Below, piece after piece: positions 42,862 to 53,569 of a DNA stretch of 64,000 nt (the first letter of the stretch is position 1; every line of letters starts with the position of its first letter). The notes beneath the pieces were generated by a model. The model was not told the DNA's origin. It was given only the letters and a program-made list of their open reading frames with translations, and did not search any database. Source of the stretch: Tubulanus polymorphus (lineage: Eukaryota > Nemertea > Palaeonemertea > Tubulaniformes > Tubulanidae); contig NC_134027.1 in NCBI RefSeq assembly GCF_964204645.1, positions 15,986,485-16,050,484 on the forward strand. Direction: 5' to 3'. Both the position numbers and the translations under genes were made by a program.

Positions 42862-44765
42862 ATGGCTGACAAGGAATCATGGAAGAGTGGCATGACTCAG
42901 GGGGTTGTGTCCTACGAGGAAATGGTCAAGAAGATAGAAGAGAGGAAAAATAAATCAGGCAGCAATAAAAGAGGTGGTCGGACTCCAGCTACTGCTACCG
43001 TTACCCCAGCTGTTGCCGGTCTGCCTAGAGGTTATGTGCCACCCAAGGTAACACCAAATACCCCAAAATTGATGACTACTACCCCCGCTGCCCAAAAAAG
43101 GAATGTTCCCGTAGATGTAGTCGCTTCACCGGCATCTAAAATTACCCCTTCGCACGGCGGAGCAAAACCCAAAGTTACCCAGGCTTCTGTTGCTACAACG
43201 GCAGTTGTCAATGCTTTAGACTCCACTGGTGGTTATGAGAGCTTATACGAATTGTATTTTTACTCGCTGCGTGCGTGTAATCTTGCATTCGTAAACGGTG
43301 GTTCTGGTTTGTACAACAGTGGCGTAAACAAAGATCAGATTCGTAAACTATGCGCTCAAAACAGGAATCTAGAGGCGTATTACATTATAACAAGGTTTTG
43401 CAAACTGGACAAAGATTTTTCTCTACGTTGCATCGAGGTCAATCAAGAAAAAGGGCAGCAGTTAATTGGAAGCACAGGTTAAAAATATCCCCTGGCTCAA
43501 AGTTGCCTTACCCCAAGCCAACAAGCTGACTTTTGATCAAGTCAAGAAAATCATAGACGACAAGATGTCTGAATGTCAAGCTGAATGCAGCAAGGCAATC
43601 TTGCATAAAATATCACTAAAACACATGACGACCAATCAAGCGATGACAATGGGAACGTATCTTCACAAGATTGCTTTTGATCTGCTACTACCCAACATGG
43701 TCGAGTTGTTGATGCGCGATTTCTGCAACGAACCCCTTTATCTGTACCTGGGCGGTAGAATGTCGAACAAAGGTCTGTTTATGATGGCTAGCACACAGGA
43801 TGGTGTCGTGACCACGATCAGCAGAGAAAGAGAATATCGAGAAAAAGTTTGCAATATTGCCGATACCCAACTGGTTAGATGCACTAAGGATACAGGCGCG
43901 CTAAGTCCACTAATGTCTAGCACAAGCAACGATTGTCCAGATACCTTAGCACTGGTTGAAATGAAAACTTTTGCAAAACCAAGACTCACCGCGCAGAAGC
44001 AAGCAGAATTGCTCTCTGTGATTGATCCGAAAAATGCCTTCATGCAGTTCATGATCGAAGCGTGGCGAGAAAACAAAAAAATTGGGCAGCGTTTTTACTG
44101 AAGGTAGTTCTTTTGTTAGACATCACAAAGCCGTGATCATGGTGTTCAACGCAGACTCGCCGGCAAACGAGATCGTATTTACGGGCATTTACAATGAACA
44201 TGAAATCCCCGTCAAGCTTACTCCCAACTGTTACTTCATGACACAAATGCACGAGCAGGCCGCTGTCTATAACGCCCAACAGCCACATATGAAATCCCTC
44301 TTCTTTTCCATAATGGGAGCCGACAAACCAACAGAAGACACAAGTTCGTTTAGATGTCTCAACCGATTGGGAATTGTGTACGGTTTGTGCATCGGGTTTG
44401 ACATCCAAGACTTGGCTATGTCCGCAAGTGACTTGTTGGCCAATTTCAAATCACACTACGGTGCTAGCAATCATACAGAGTTCATGGAAATAGTTTTAGA
44501 CAGCGTACCCGTCGTCAAGCATAAAGATGCCAGCAAAGATCTAGTCTCGAGCATGAGCAGAATGAGCATTAGCGGTGATAGTTATAGAGGTCCGCCGCCA
44601 AATGTTCGCACTTACAGCGGTGTGAACACCGGACTTCCATTCAAACACTGCACCGACAACCCAGCTGCGGTGATGGCCGGACATGTTCGCGGCAAAGGAA
44701 ACAAGATAATTTCTGCTATCACGACGGTGAGGAAAAACTTGGAAATTATCAAGTCGTGGGAGTGA
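42862..44765 (+). pseudogene. Unrecognised ~630-residue protein in three frames
   Basis: Three consecutive open segments: 42862-43482, 43466-44101 and 44082-44765. Each step needs one base to be skipped, at about 43475 and near the AAAAAAATTGGG run at 44075. The first has a low-complexity Pro/Thr/Ala/Lys N-terminal tail (about 110 residues) and then a folded-looking domain (YESLYELYFYSLRACNLAF). The second is mostly helical, and the third ends with a Gly/Arg-rich tail. The layout (disordered tail plus long globular helical body) would fit a nucleocapsid-like structural protein, but I recognise no family. The shifts may be true damage, programmed frameshifts or assembly errors in homopolymers. 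Confidence 0.5.
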
Positions 44766-45514
44766 AAAACTATTTCAAGTACTAACTTTAATCAAGTCTG
44801 AAAACACGTCTGAAAACACGTTAGACTGAATTGAGTTTCCGGTGAGAAAAGTTGGGTACAAAACTCTATCAGAGTCATATGATCGCGGCGTGATTTTCTG
44901 GTGAATGATATCATATGTTATATAAAAATTAGGCGAGTTTTTTCCCTATCAAAAAAGTTACCATCTCGAGGTATCCGACTCGACACTCTCCTCTCAGCGA
45001 TCTCACCAAGAGCTAACTTCTGCAAGTTCAACAGGCTTCGTCTTCCCGTCTTCCAAGTAGGCTTCGTCTTCCTGTCTTCCCAGAGGTCAGATGGTTGTAG
45101 ATCACCAAGGTCTGTTCGGCAAGGGAGCAAATTGTCAAGAAAATAGATAGGGATTTCTATTTCGAGCTGCTGAAAAAATGTGTCCAAAAATGTAAAGTTG
45201 AGTAGTGAGAAAATATCTGTGGTGAAAAAACTTGGTTAGGTTTTAATAAGATTCTCACTCGAATTTTGTATTTAAATGTGATCACTGAGCAAAGTTCCAT
45301 AGTACTCTCTCGACACGAGTCTTGGACACAAGTTCGAAAATAAAAAATAAAGGTTAGACGTGGAAAAAATTTGCTGGTTACAGGATAACTGACTTTGTTC
45401 GTGACGAAGATTCTCGAGTACGACGACGAGGTGTTTTTACCATCTTTACCCAAATAGCAACACCAACCACTACCAACTCAACCAACTCAACTAAACCAGT
45501 CAGCAACACAGTCT
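44766..45514. other. Intergenic region, no gene called
   Basis: Holds CTGAAAACACG twice near 44798-44820, a GGTGAGAAAAGTTGGGTACA word at 44840, and CAGGCTTCGTCTTCC / TAGGCTTCGTCTTCC direct repeats near 45030-45075. A CAG at about 45508 could be a splice acceptor for the next gene. Confidence 0.35.
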
Positions 45515-46763
45515 TTGTTACCCCCAAAGTACGTTAGTTCTACGCAGAAGGATTCCGCAACTTTGGATAACTATCTAACCCAGTGTGTTGATGCTATTCT
45601 TACTTGTCAAATAGAGCAGGAAGAAAATATACCAGTGCCAGAACTTAAAACCTCGGATCTTCAAGACTCGACAACAATGTCTCAGACACAAATCGAGAAC
45701 GTAGACGTAGATACACACGCGGATAACTCAAATACAGAGAACGCAGACGCAGATACACTGGTGGATAACTCGAATACCGATACCACAAACATAGAAGAGA
45801 ATCCAGGCGAACCACCAAGTAATCCCAACGCACATCAACAGGCACCAACTTCTCCACCAACCACCGACGTTGCCGGCGCTACTACCCCTGCTGACTGTGA
45901 CTCTCCTCCCGGCTTTCAAATTGATATTCGACAATTACGCAAATATCTCGAAATCACGTGTGTGCCGAAAAAGTTACCCCAACATAAAATATTACAGTAC
46001 GTTGGTCTGGCAGTGGAAACGTTCAACATCAAGACTAAATTCAACTTATTGGACCACCAAAAACCAATGTATACCATAGAATTCATGAGAAATCACAAAC
46101 TAAAAGTAAATCTGCAAACTCCTCCTCTACACAATTTCGTGCGAGGATATCTTTCCGGATGCGGTGTTATATTTCACGAGGGACCAATTGAGACCAATAT
46201 CGTTCCTAGGCAACCACCACTCGGCTTTTTTAAAAGGAGAGTAGAAGACGGCGAAGGTGAAAGCTCTAGGGTTGTATCTTCTTCATCGGCAAATCACGAC
46301 AACGGTGAATTACCCTGTCATTTACTCTATTATCACGAATCGGAACATCGTCTGTGGATTACGGCTCCGCAGTTGAATACGAATGCGTTGTACAACGTGC
46401 TCAATTTCCGATCGAACAGAGAACTTCAATCTATCCGACAAGGAAAGTCTACGGTCGACTACAACACCGGCATGTATTTGGACTTGGCATTTGTGTCGTT
46501 TACCACAAAACAATCACTCTACGCTTATTTTGGTTACGCTTGTTCTACAACGACTTGGAACATTGGTCTGAAAGGTTAGTGAGGAATCACGTTTTTTCTT
46601 GGGTACAAAATAACATTTTGCAATAAATGGACGAGATTTGGACTTGTTTGAAAAACAAAGTGATGCTGGACATTTCGTTCCAGCGGACGAGTTTTTAAAA
46701 AATATTGCACCTTTCATGAAATGGTATGAGGAGAACAAGGTGGTTCCTCGACCAAATGTTTGA
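45515..46763 (+). CDS. Unrecognised two-exon protein
   Basis: The first exon is open for 353 codons. It has an acidic, Asn/Asp-rich N-terminal part with the repeats ENVDVDTHADNSNT / ENADADTLVDNSNT, a Pro-rich linker, and a folded part from about residue 130 (IDIRQLRKYLEITCVPKKLP). There is no ATG at the upstream end; the first in-frame ATG is 45677, and a 5' exon is possible. A donor AAAG/GTTAGT at 46574 and an acceptor ACGAG at 46635 would remove 61 bases and join in phase to a last exon (DLDLFEKQSDAGHF ... KWYEENKVVPRPNV) ending TGA 46761. AATAAA-like AAAATAAATG follows near 46785. No family recognised. Confidence 0.5.
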
Positions 46764-47080
46764 TATGTGCACATGCATGTTTTAAAAAAATAAATGTAAA
46801 TATAATTCTAAATATTTGTGTTGAAGTTTTTTGCTCGCTACCTAACCACTGATTCTTGTTTTTTTGGGAAGCGAGTAGGCGACGCTAGCGCTAGGCCACA
46901 TCGGTACACGGTACACGGTACAAGAAAAAAACATGGACTATTTTCTTTAAAATCTTTTAAGGTTTATGGTAAAAGAGTATGAAAAATCTTCGCACCGTGC
47001 ACCGCACTGTGTACCTTAAGGTATAGTAGCCAGAGAGACCCCCATATTTTTATGCCTCAGCGCCACTTTATCGACTATTG
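46764..47080. other. Intergenic tail of the block
   Basis: Contains a likely polyadenylation signal, an inverse copy of the GCGACGCTAGCGCTAGGCC word (46873-46892), and GTACACGGTACACGGTAC. No gene. Confidence 0.4.
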
Positions 47081-47274
47081 GTCATTTTTGGAACTATTCA
47101 TTTTTCAACTTTGGAAACACAACTCTGCCGCTGCTAAGCCACTATAACATTGGTAATTCGACAAGACTTACACGATTTGGCCCTGCCGGGCTGGGACATT
47201 ATGTCTTGTCATACTCAGGGCCGTTGTGGCCTAGCTCTAGTGTCGCATCCACGCTTCCTAAAACAAGAAACAGT
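47081..47274 (+). repeat. Direct repeat, right copy
   Basis: Copy of 40144-40337. This copy lies inside the terminal inverted repeats whereas the left copy lies outside, so it is not a target duplication. Confidence 0.7.
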
Positions 47275-47419
47275 GGTTGACGGCGCGGGATTTTTTGGAC
47301 TTGTAATTTTCTCTGATCCCACATGTCGAATCGGTAGAGACTTTCCATAGACATTCATTTTGTTACCCAAATGCAGCCTGTGCAGTAAAACGTCAGTTTT
47401 TCTAAATATCTTTGGTACG

Positions 47420-47506
47420 TGGTTAGATTTTCTGGGTACAAATAGTTTCCTCACCATGTTTTTATAAAAACTATGTGTATCATTTCAAAATGCCTGGACA
47501 ACAAGT
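47420..47506 (-). repeat. Right terminal inverted repeat of unknown element
   Basis: Inverse of 40380-40478: starts TGGTTAGATTTTCTGGGTAC and ends AATGCCTGGACAACAAGT. Confidence 0.65.
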
Positions 47507-47860
47507 AACTCAAACTATTAAAGCCATCCGGGATGAAGATTATCTCATCCTAGCTGAAAATCTCTATCTCTGAAACGGCCTTGGTCAGAAACCGTCAGGT
47601 GACAACCACCTAGTAAGGAAAGCTCGAAGAAGTCAGGATTCAACGGAATTGGTTGCACAATGCGGGCGGATTTACAAACGTCTTTTAGTGTGAGGGACCA
47701 CCAACCAACGATTAAACTTTGCAAAATTCAGTGCTATCCAAACCAATCTTTTTGGTGAACCATCAACCTACAGAATCGTGGATGAAGAAGGAAGAATTAT
47801 CCAGCCGGTCTGAACAACAAGACCAGGAATAGACAGATTACTAACCAGGTACCCCCTTTC
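47507..47860. other. Unassigned stretch
   Basis: A short inverted word pair (CCGGGATGAAGATTATCTCATCC near 47530) and no recognised gene. Confidence 0.3.
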
Positions 47861-49480
47861 CCACACTGGAATTTCTTTTAAACTTTACAAACATGCTTCT
47901 GTCTGTCGATTGATTAATATTATTCCAAAATAAAATTGTAGTTTTTCATCCAAGTTCTAATGTTAGCTTATTGCGCATGCGTTAAGTGAACCCTTCCCTG
48001 CTACACCCCCTTCCCACATAGAGATTCGTTTTAAACTTCACATACGGACAACCAGTCAATATTCCAAAGTAAAATTACAGTTTTTCATACAAGTTCTCGA
48101 TGTAGCATACTGCGCATGCGCGAGAACCACCATGTTTTGTCCGCCATGTTCTAGCTTCATTCACTGCGCTGACTTTCTACTGAAAGGACGTATCGAGATT
48201 TTCTCCGGCCGACAAATCGAATTATTTTTACCTCTTTCCACACCAGGATTATTGTGATTCTTGGATATAGCATCTATCTAGTGTCGATACACATTTTGGT
48301 GAGTTAAAATTTCAGTTTTTCCTAAAATCTTGACTTTGTAGACCATTTTATGCGATTTTTCTTGTAATATTGTCAGAGTTGCATGTACTATGGTTTGCAG
48401 GCTTCCCACAGTTGGATTTCGCTATAACTTTGTATTTTAACTTGTTTTAACATGCTATGAACGCATTCGCCGAGAAAATTCAGTTTTTCTATGAGGTTTT
48501 GATTTTTCGAGGGATGCCTTTGACAACCCTTGACCCTAGCTGAACAAAATTTCAAAGAGCATCTTCCTACACTCGGATTTGCTTTAAACTTCGTATTTGA
48601 GTCTTTTATGATGTTCTATCATCGATTCCAAAGAGAAGATGCAGTTTTTCTCCGAGGTTTAGATTTTACGTGAAAGGGGCCCTGACCCCTTAAACCCCAA
48701 TACATATCTCTGCCTTCCCACAGTTTGATTTTCTCAAAAACTCAACAAATGACATCTAACCATAGAACATAGACGATTCCAATCAAAAGATTGCAGTTTT
48801 TCATCGGGAGTTTGTCTTTTCCACTACTGCGCATGGGCAAGGGTGACCTCCTGTGTCTAATAACCCAACTTATACAAAAATCACACACACTTGGATATCG
48901 ATGGAACTTTGTATAACTGCTTGTTTTCAGGTTTTTCTAAATATTTTATAATTTTTCATTTTGGGTGTTTTTTTGGCTCACTTGCGCCCCAGATCCCCCC
49001 ACCATAGAAAACATGGTTCCCACACTGGGATCGAATTGAAACTTTGCACACATCATCTCTATAACGTATCTAGCCCATTCCACCAGAAAAATTACAGTTT
49101 TTCATCAAAGCTTTCGTTTTACCATACTGCGCATGCGCAAAGTTGGCCATCTTGTGTCCACCACGTTCTCAATTCATTTCCATTCTGTCTTTCAGACCGT
49201 ACGGATCTACCCGAATTCTGTGCTATCATTTGGATTATTCTACACCAGTTCCCACAGTTCGGATTACCATTAGAAAACTATTGGTGAGTAGACATTTCAG
49301 TTTTCTACAAATGTTGACTTTGAGACGATTTTTTATGTTCAATTTCAGGAAAGTTGTGAATTTGTCATTTGGTTATTTGCTAGAATACCATGTTCCCCTA
49401 CTGCGATTTGCCTCAAACTGTGCATGCGTGCTTATTTTTGACCGATAGACACGATGGTGAAATAATATTTCAGTTTTTCT
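47861..49480 (+). repeat. Degenerate tandem repeat of ~150 bp with TGCGCATGCGC words
   Basis: At least seven diverged units share CCCACACTTGGATT, TTTAAACTTTG, CAGTTTTTCAT, and TACTGCGCATGCGC. Units start near 47868, 48012, 48405, 48569, 48717, 48888 and 49020. TGCGCATGCGC is an NRF1-type site. The open frame at 48961-49287 is repeat-derived and not supported. Confidence 0.65.
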
Positions 49481-49704
49481 CAAAAATAAAATTTTTGAAA
49501 AAACTTATAGTTAATCCCTGTTGATCTGTTCGGTATGAATAGCGATCCCAAAATTGCTCAGGGTTTTAGAAGTAGGTTTGGCAGTATTCACGTTCTTATA
49601 CCGCTTTGTGTTCTAATGTTCAATCACGTTGATTCTATCCACTCCATTTTCAGTACCAAAACGCAACACATCGATATATAAATTATCTTTGGCAAATTTC
49701 CAAT

Positions 49705-51060
49705 ATGAAGCAATATTGTGTTCTTTGTGAGAAAGACATAGCTTCGAGTTTTCCACGCCACCTGAAAAGCTTTCATCGCATTACGGAAAGAACTATAACA
49801 TTATTCGGAAAAGACTTCAAGGTAGGTAGAAAATCACGTCTGAAATCATTCACGTTTTTGAATCAAACTTTACATGGATTTCATTACTTCACCTCAAATC
49901 ATGTCTAAAATAATTATCGGTTCACACTCATACTATATATTTAACGGGGAGATAATTTTTGCGAGACCTCCCCCCATTACAAGTAAAATCGTCTGGCGTT
50001 AGACCAGTAAAATGTAAAGAGTACGCTTATATGCGGTTCCCGACGTGGAGTGGTTAAAGTCCAACTTCAAATCACGTCTGAAATCATTCACGTTTTGAAT
50101 CAAACTTGATAATCGTAATCGATGTAAATCAAATCCTGATCACGTCTAATATCATTCGCGGTTAAAATCACATGGATTTCATTATTTCATCTCGCATCAC
50201 GTCTAAAATAATTGAGATTTAAACTCACACCGTATAGACTAAAGTGATTTTGTCTTTTGTTTCAGAATATGGGAAAACACAAGGACGAAATGGAAAAGAT
50301 TCCGTTGGTCAACAGATCAACGGTATTTACAAAGTGTCCGGTGGCGGACTGCCCCAAGCTTGTGAAACAATTGGGTCCCCACCTACAAAGCAGTTGCCAC
50401 AATCTGAAGCAAACAGACGCCAAGTACAAAGAACTAATGTGTGAAGGGAAAAAAGCAGAATATAAAATCAAAAAAGAAGTGAACGAAGAACATCGTGAAG
50501 AAGAACGTGGCGCAAATGACGAGGACGATGTAGGTAACGAAATTGATAACGATGAATTAGTGGATAATGAAGAGAATGATGTAGAAGTAGATGGTGTTAT
50601 GGACGATACAATGATGGAGAGTGATGATGATTACATCAACGAACACGCGATAGCTAGACGATCACATGAAAAAACACCACAAAAAATTGCACACAAAAAG
50701 AAAGCTAAAATAATGGACGATGATTATGGAACAGACAATGATAATGATGACGAAGATTATGTCGATGATGGTGAGGTTAAGAATGATTCAAACGATTACA
50801 AAAATGCAGGAGCAGGACAGTCACACAGAAAAACGACATCAAAGTCACACAAAAAGCATAAAGTACCTGACAATTTGAAAGAAGAACTTGCCGCTTTGTT
50901 CAAGAATGAAATAAAGAAGAAAAATATTAGAATTCAGGACGTGCGTACAAAAATGAACAATTCGGTACTTCAACAATTCATAACTTTGTACGGACACGAT
51001 AAGAATATCATGGAAAAAAGATGTTATGATATTGTTCGAGGGATGTATAGAACAAAGTGA
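49705..51060 (+). CDS. Two-zinc-finger protein, paralogue A (no recombinase domain)
   Basis: Exon 1 is 49705-49821 with a C2H2-type finger (CVLCEKDIASSFPRHLKSFH), followed by GTAGGT. Exon 2 is 50266-51060, after TTTGTTTCAG, in phase 0, with a second finger-like C-x4-C series (CPVADCPKLVKQLGPHLQSS). The spliced product is 303 residues. A long acidic and Lys-rich middle is followed by a C-terminal helical part (LKEELAALFKNEIKKKNIRI, EKRCYDIVRGMY). The finger pair and exon boundary match the recombinase gene at 53570, but the tyrosine-recombinase domain is replaced by a different C-terminus. It probably binds DNA; its role is unknown. Confidence 0.65.
49822..50265 (+). repeat. Intron with AATCACGTCTGAAATCATTC repeats
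   Basis: Several copies of AATCACGTCTGAAATCATTC and close variants fill the intron of paralogue A. Confidence 0.7.
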
Positions 51061-51645
51061 CTTTTGTCACAATTTTGTAAAGTCGCATCGATGAATATGC
51101 CGAAGATAATAAACTTCCATCGCGTGATTAAAATCGATTTTCTGACTTAATGAGGTTGTTGTACACCAGCACACCCAACAGATGGCATTGTTGTGCATGG
51201 GTCCAATTTTACACTGAAACAGCCCAAAACTAACCGGTTATTTGCTAATATTTCAAAAACGGTTGACCAAATCAGCCAACATGCTGTGGGAAATTTATTT
51301 GTTATTATCTAACGCATGTAGTTATATTATTTTTAGTACTCTTGTATTATCTGTATAACCTGCACTCTCTTGAGAAATTAACATTTTTTGGGACTTAGCG
51401 TAAAAAATCATTCAAAATTTTAACGATATTTCAAATGAGCACAGCTTTTACTGTAGCACCAAACGTACTTAAATTTATATCAAAATGTTCAGAATCAAAT
51501 TTTGAACAACTTTTTCACAGCATGTTGGCAGTGATTTCAACTAATAAGAAAGTTATAAGGCAAACAGTGACATTTTCTATACTATTTTTAATGTAGCCAT
51601 GACCCATAGCACAGTAACGCCCCTAGTGATATTAGTTCTGCAAGA
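51061..51645. other. AT-rich intergenic region
   Basis: No gene, RNA or repeat recognised. Confidence 0.4.
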
Positions 51646-53185
51646 GCCCCATTCTTTCACGTCTCAAGTCATAATGCTCTTTCCCATCAACGTCAAATCA
51701 CTCGTGTCTAAACTCACCGTCGGCTAGTTGTTGAACGTTAAAAAACAAATCATATCTCAAATCATTCACGTCTCAATTCACAGTCGCCTACTCGATTCGC
51801 GTCTCAAATCATTCACGTCTCAACTCCGATCAATGTCGAATCACGTCTCAAATCATCAGCGTCTCAAATAATTTGCGTCTCATATGATTCGTGTCTCAAA
51901 TCACACTCCGATCAAAGTCAAATCACGCCTCGAATCATTCGCGTCTCAAATCACAGTTGCTTTTTACAGTTCATAGTCGAAATTCAGATCTCGTTTCATT
52001 GTCTCTTTGGTCAAATTCGAATCACGCCTCAAATCAAATCACGCCTCAAATCAAATCACGCCTCAAATCATTCACGTCTCAACTCATAAGCTTTTTCCGA
52101 TCAATGTCGAATCACGTCTCAAATCATCAGCGTCTCAAATAATTTGCGTCTCATATGATTCGTGTCTCAAATCACACTCCGATTAAAGTCAAATCACGCC
52201 TCGAATCATTCGCGTCTCAACTCATAATGCTTTTTCCGATCAATGTCGAATCACGTCTCAAATCATCAGCGTCTCAAATTCAGATCTCGTCTCATTGTCT
52301 CTTTGGTCAAATTCGAATCATTCGCATCTCAACTCATAATGCTTTTTCCGATCAATGTCGAATCACGTCTCAAATCACCAGCGTCTCAAATAATTTGCAT
52401 CTCATATCATTCGTGTCTCAAATCACACTCCGATCAAAGTCAAATCACGCCTCGAATCATTCGCGTCTCAAATCACAGTTGCTTTTTACAGTTCATAGTC
52501 GAAATTCAGATCTCGTCTCATTGTCTCTTTGGTCAAATTCGAATCATTCGCATCTCAACTCATAATGCTTTTTCCGATCAATGTCGAATCACGTCTCAAA
52601 TCACCAGCGTCTCAAATAATTTGCATCTCATATCATTCGTGTCTCAAATCACACTCCGATCAAAGTCAAATCACGCCTCGAATCATTCGCGTCTCAAATC
52701 ACAGTTGCTTTTTACAGTTCATAGTCGAAATTCAGATCTCGTCTCATTGTCTCTTTGGTCAAATTCGAATCACGCCTCAAATCAAATCACGCCTCAAATC
52801 ATTGACGTTTCAACTCATAATGCTTTTTCCCATCAATGTCGAATCACGTCTCAAATCATCAGCGTCTCAAATAATTTGCGTCTCATATGATTCGTGTCTC
52901 AAATCACACTCTGATCAAAGTCAAATCACGCCTCGAATCATTCGCGTCTCAAATCACAGTTGCTTTTTACAGTTCATAGTCGAAATTCAGATCTCGTCTC
53001 AAATCATTCAAGCCTGAAATCATTCACGTCTCAAATCACATTGGCTTCTTACAGTTCACAGTCAAAATTCAGATCTCGTCTCAAATCATTCAAGTCTCAA
53101 ATCATTCATGCCTCAAATGATAGTCATCTCTGTCTGCAACTCGCAGTATACATGCCAATCACGCCTCCAATCACTCACGCCTCAC
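51646..53185 (+). repeat. Array of AATCACGTCTCAAATCATTC-type repeats, with a higher-order unit
   Basis: Dozens of short units (TCACGTCTCAAATCA, TCACGCCTCAAATCA, TTTGCGTCTCATATGATTC). Longer blocks of about 220-240 bp repeat at about 51890, 52430, 52650 and 52905 and share TTGCTTTTTACAGTTCATAG, TCGAAATTCAGATCTCGT and CATTGTCTCTTTGGTCAAAT. Open frames through it reflect the repeat phase. It lies between paralogues A and B. Confidence 0.9.
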
Positions 53186-53569
53186 CCCTTCCCCAGAGTC
53201 GTCCTAGGTATATGTTGCGATATTTTCACGAGAGGATGAAGATATGTAAATCGACTTGAATCTTTGTTCTACGATATTTGCCATGGAAGGATTGAAAATA
53301 AAAACATTGAACGGTCCATTTGCACAGGACTAATTTTTAGTATTAGTGTCATGTAAAAGTTTGTTCAACGATAGCTGAACCGCACAGTATAGCGACAAGA
53401 GGCATGGTATCGATTTCTCTTTCAATTAGCTCACAGATCGTGACAAGTCGACTCAAGTGTCAAGTCAACTCAACCACACAATAAAATATCCAACCCTCCT
53501 CATTTTAGCGTCATTCAAACATCATTTTGTGGTTGTATTTTCACAGGAGTATTTTTGCGACATTGTATC
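53186..53569. other. Upstream region of recombinase gene B
   Basis: Non-repetitive; probably contains the promoter and 5' untranslated region of the gene at 53570. No TATA box that I would commit to. Confidence 0.3.
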
